From: Neobacillus cucumis
GTDB lineage: Bacteria > Bacillota > Bacilli > Bacillales > Cytobacillaceae
Direction of reading: 5' to 3'
DNA length: 64,000 nucleotides
NCBI RefSeq assembly: GCF_002860255.1
Contig: NZ_PGVE01000041.1
Location: 62,001 to 126,000 of the forward strand
Part shown: positions 62,944 through 64,000 of the stretch, piece by piece
Numbering within the stretch: position 1 is the first letter of the stretch
Layout: the number at the start of each line of letters is the position of its first letter
Translations under genes and position numbers: made by a program
Notes under the pieces: generated by a model
The model's input: only the letters and a program-made list of their open reading frames with translations
What the model was told of the DNA's origin: nothing
The model's database searches: none

Positions 62944-63849
62944 ATGAAGCTTGGATTTAACAGCGCAATCTTAAATGAATGCACCTTTGAAGAAGTGATT
63001 GACTATGCAGCTGAAAATGGTTTTTCATGTGTGGAGCTTTGTGCATGGCCGAAAGGGAAAGCGGCCCGTAAATATGCCGGTGTTACCCATCTTGATGTCG
63101 ATCACTTAGATGTGGATTATGTCAAGAATTATACCGAAGCAAAAGGAATCAAGATTTCTGCTATTGCTTACTATCCAAATGCTTTAGATGAAGATCCAGA
63201 GAAAAGCGAATACTACACTGCACACATCAAAAAATGTATTGAGGCAGCACGCAAATTGGATATAAATATGGTCACCACATTTATTGGTCGAAACCAAAAG
63301 CAAACAGTGGAAGAAAATTTGGAAAAGATGACAACGGTTTGGAAGCCAGTAGTAGAATACGCTGAAGAACTAGGAGTCAAGATTGCAATTGAAAACTGTC
63401 CAATGTTATTCACTACAGACGAGTGGCCAGGCGGACAAAACTTAATGACTACACCAGCCATCTTCCGCCGCGTGTTTGAATTAATCCCAAATCAAAACTT
63501 TGGACTGAATTTTGATCCATCACATTTTGTTTGGCAGCAAATGGACTATATCAAACCTATATATGAATTTCAAGAGCGGATCTTCCATATCCATTTCAAG
63601 GATATCAAGGTATATAAAGACCGCCTAAACGATGTAGGAATTATGGCAACACCACTTGAATATATCTCGCCTAAATTACCAGGTCTTGGAGATGTCAAAT
63701 GGGGTCAATATGTATCAGCCTTAACAGACATTGGCTACCGCGGATATGCGGTCATTGAAGTAGAGGACAAGGCATTTGAAGATTCACTTAAATCGAAAAA
63801 AGATTCAATTAATATTAGTAAAAACTATTTGAGTCAGTTTTTTGCTTAA
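62944..63849 (+). CDS. Sugar phosphate isomerase/epimerase-like TIM barrel protein
   Basis: 301 residues, xylose-isomerase-like fold. 'GFSCVELCAWPKGKAARKYA' near the start, metal-binding 'IAIENCPM' Glu, 'NFDPSHFVWQQMD', 'HIHFKDIKV' and 'VIEVEDKAF' Glu. Similar proteins act on 3-keto sugars or related keto-glycosides. AGGAGGATATG before ATG. Followed 56 bases later by a Gfo/Idh/MocA gene, repeating the pair at 50930-52841, but with enough difference to be a separate lineage. Confidence 0.8.
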   Translation: MKLGFNSAILNECTFEEVIDYAAENGFSCVELCAWPKGKAARKYAGVTHLDVDHLDVDYVKNYTEAKGIKISAIAYYPNALDEDPEKSEYYTAHIKKCIEAARKLDINMVTTFIGRNQKQTVEENLEKMTTVWKPVVEYAEELGVKIAIENCPMLFTTDEWPGGQNLMTTPAIFRRVFELIPNQNFGLNFDPSHFVWQQMDYIKPIYEFQERIFHIHFKDIKVYKDRLNDVGIMATPLEYISPKLPGLGDVKWGQYVSALTDIGYRGYAVIEVEDKAFEDSLKSKKDSINISKNYLSQFFA

Positions 63850-63905
63850 ATAGATAAACTTATAAATCTACTAATTATTTTATAACGAAAAGGAGAATGA
63901 AATTT

Positions 63906-64000
63906 ATGGGTAAATTAAAAATTGGTATTATTGGCTGCGGTGGTATTGCAAATCAAAAGCATTTTCCGGCATTATCACAATTTAAAGAAATTGCTGAGAT
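63906..64000 (+). CDS. Gfo/Idh/MocA-family oxidoreductase (5' end only)
   Basis: Thirty-one codons before the window ends: 'KLKIGIIGCGGIANQKHFPA' gives the Rossmann GxGxxA motif, and AAAAGGAGAATGA precedes the ATG. Runs off the window edge. Probable dehydrogenase partner of the isomerase upstream. Confidence 0.75.
   Translation, partial: MGKLKIGIIGCGGIANQKHFPALSQFKEIAE

Noticed and set aside
1-64000. CRISPR arrays, tRNA, rRNA, insertion sequences, prophage
   Set aside because: No regularly spaced repeats, no CCA-ended cloverleaf, no transposase or phage structural frames seen.

Overview
The window looks like the chromosome of a low-GC, Gram-positive, aerobic Bacillaceae soil or plant-associated bacterium (Bacillus, Priestia or Neobacillus-like). 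The support is strong AGGAGG ribosome binding sites, frequent TTG and GTG starts, a class IV PHA synthase operon (phaR-phaB-phaC), a XylR-type repressor that reads very like the B. subtilis protein, and an operon resembling the B. subtilis ytmI/tcy organosulfur operon. I see no rRNA, tRNA, CRISPR array, phage or intact insertion sequence.

Layout. (1) 1-4660: end of a carbohydrate operon with two MalF/MalG-type permeases, a family 4 glycosidase, a PfkB kinase and an MFS transporter. (2) 4679-5780: a Sel1-repeat protein and a small unknown protein. (3) 5953-11183: poly-hydroxyalkanoate metabolism, with a thiolase and an SDR reductase on the minus strand and phaRBC on the plus strand. (4) 11446-28242: a large organosulfur island with a LysR regulator, four LLM flavin monooxygenases (two of them close paralogues that flank a complete dipeptide-type ABC transporter), a CmoI/YtnI-like redoxin, a TcyJKLMN-like cystine-type ABC transporter, an acetyltransferase and an FbpA-like protein. 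Three of its promoter regions share a CTATCA...TGATAG inverted arrangement. (5) 28275-39870: unconnected units, including an EamA protein, XylR, an amino-acid permease, a 30-residue basic peptide gene, a DUF2935 protein, a secreted GH27 enzyme, modAB without modC, an orphan larC and a KinB-like kinase.

(6) 40035-46321: a six-gene aromatic catabolic operon (ring-cleavage dioxygenase, C-C hydrolase, FAH-family enzyme, cyclase-family hydrolase, FAD monooxygenase, MFS importer) preceded by an 18-bp-stem hairpin. (7) 46597-64000: a glycoside island. It starts with both subunits of a C-glycoside deglycosidase, followed by an AraC regulator fused to a GH39 domain that lacks its acid/base Glu. Then come a sugar isomerase, a Gfo/Idh/MocA dehydrogenase, a ribose-type ABC transporter, a GPH symporter, a GH106-like rhamnosidase, a second AraC regulator, and a second isomerase plus dehydrogenase pair. 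Four cre-like boxes precede its transcription units. Two gene remnants (a GH3 N-terminus and a solute-binding-protein C-terminus) show that the region has been rearranged.

Working together (inference): regions 6 and 7 could form one pathway for plant aromatic glycosides such as flavonoid C- or O-glycosides. Rhamnose would be removed by the GH106-like enzyme, the sugar would be oxidised to the 3-keto form by a Gfo/Idh/MocA enzyme, the C-C or O-glycosidic bond would be eliminated by the deglycosidase, and the aromatic aglycone, or a fragment of it, would be opened by the neighbouring meta-cleavage operon. This is the best candidate for an undescribed system in the window.
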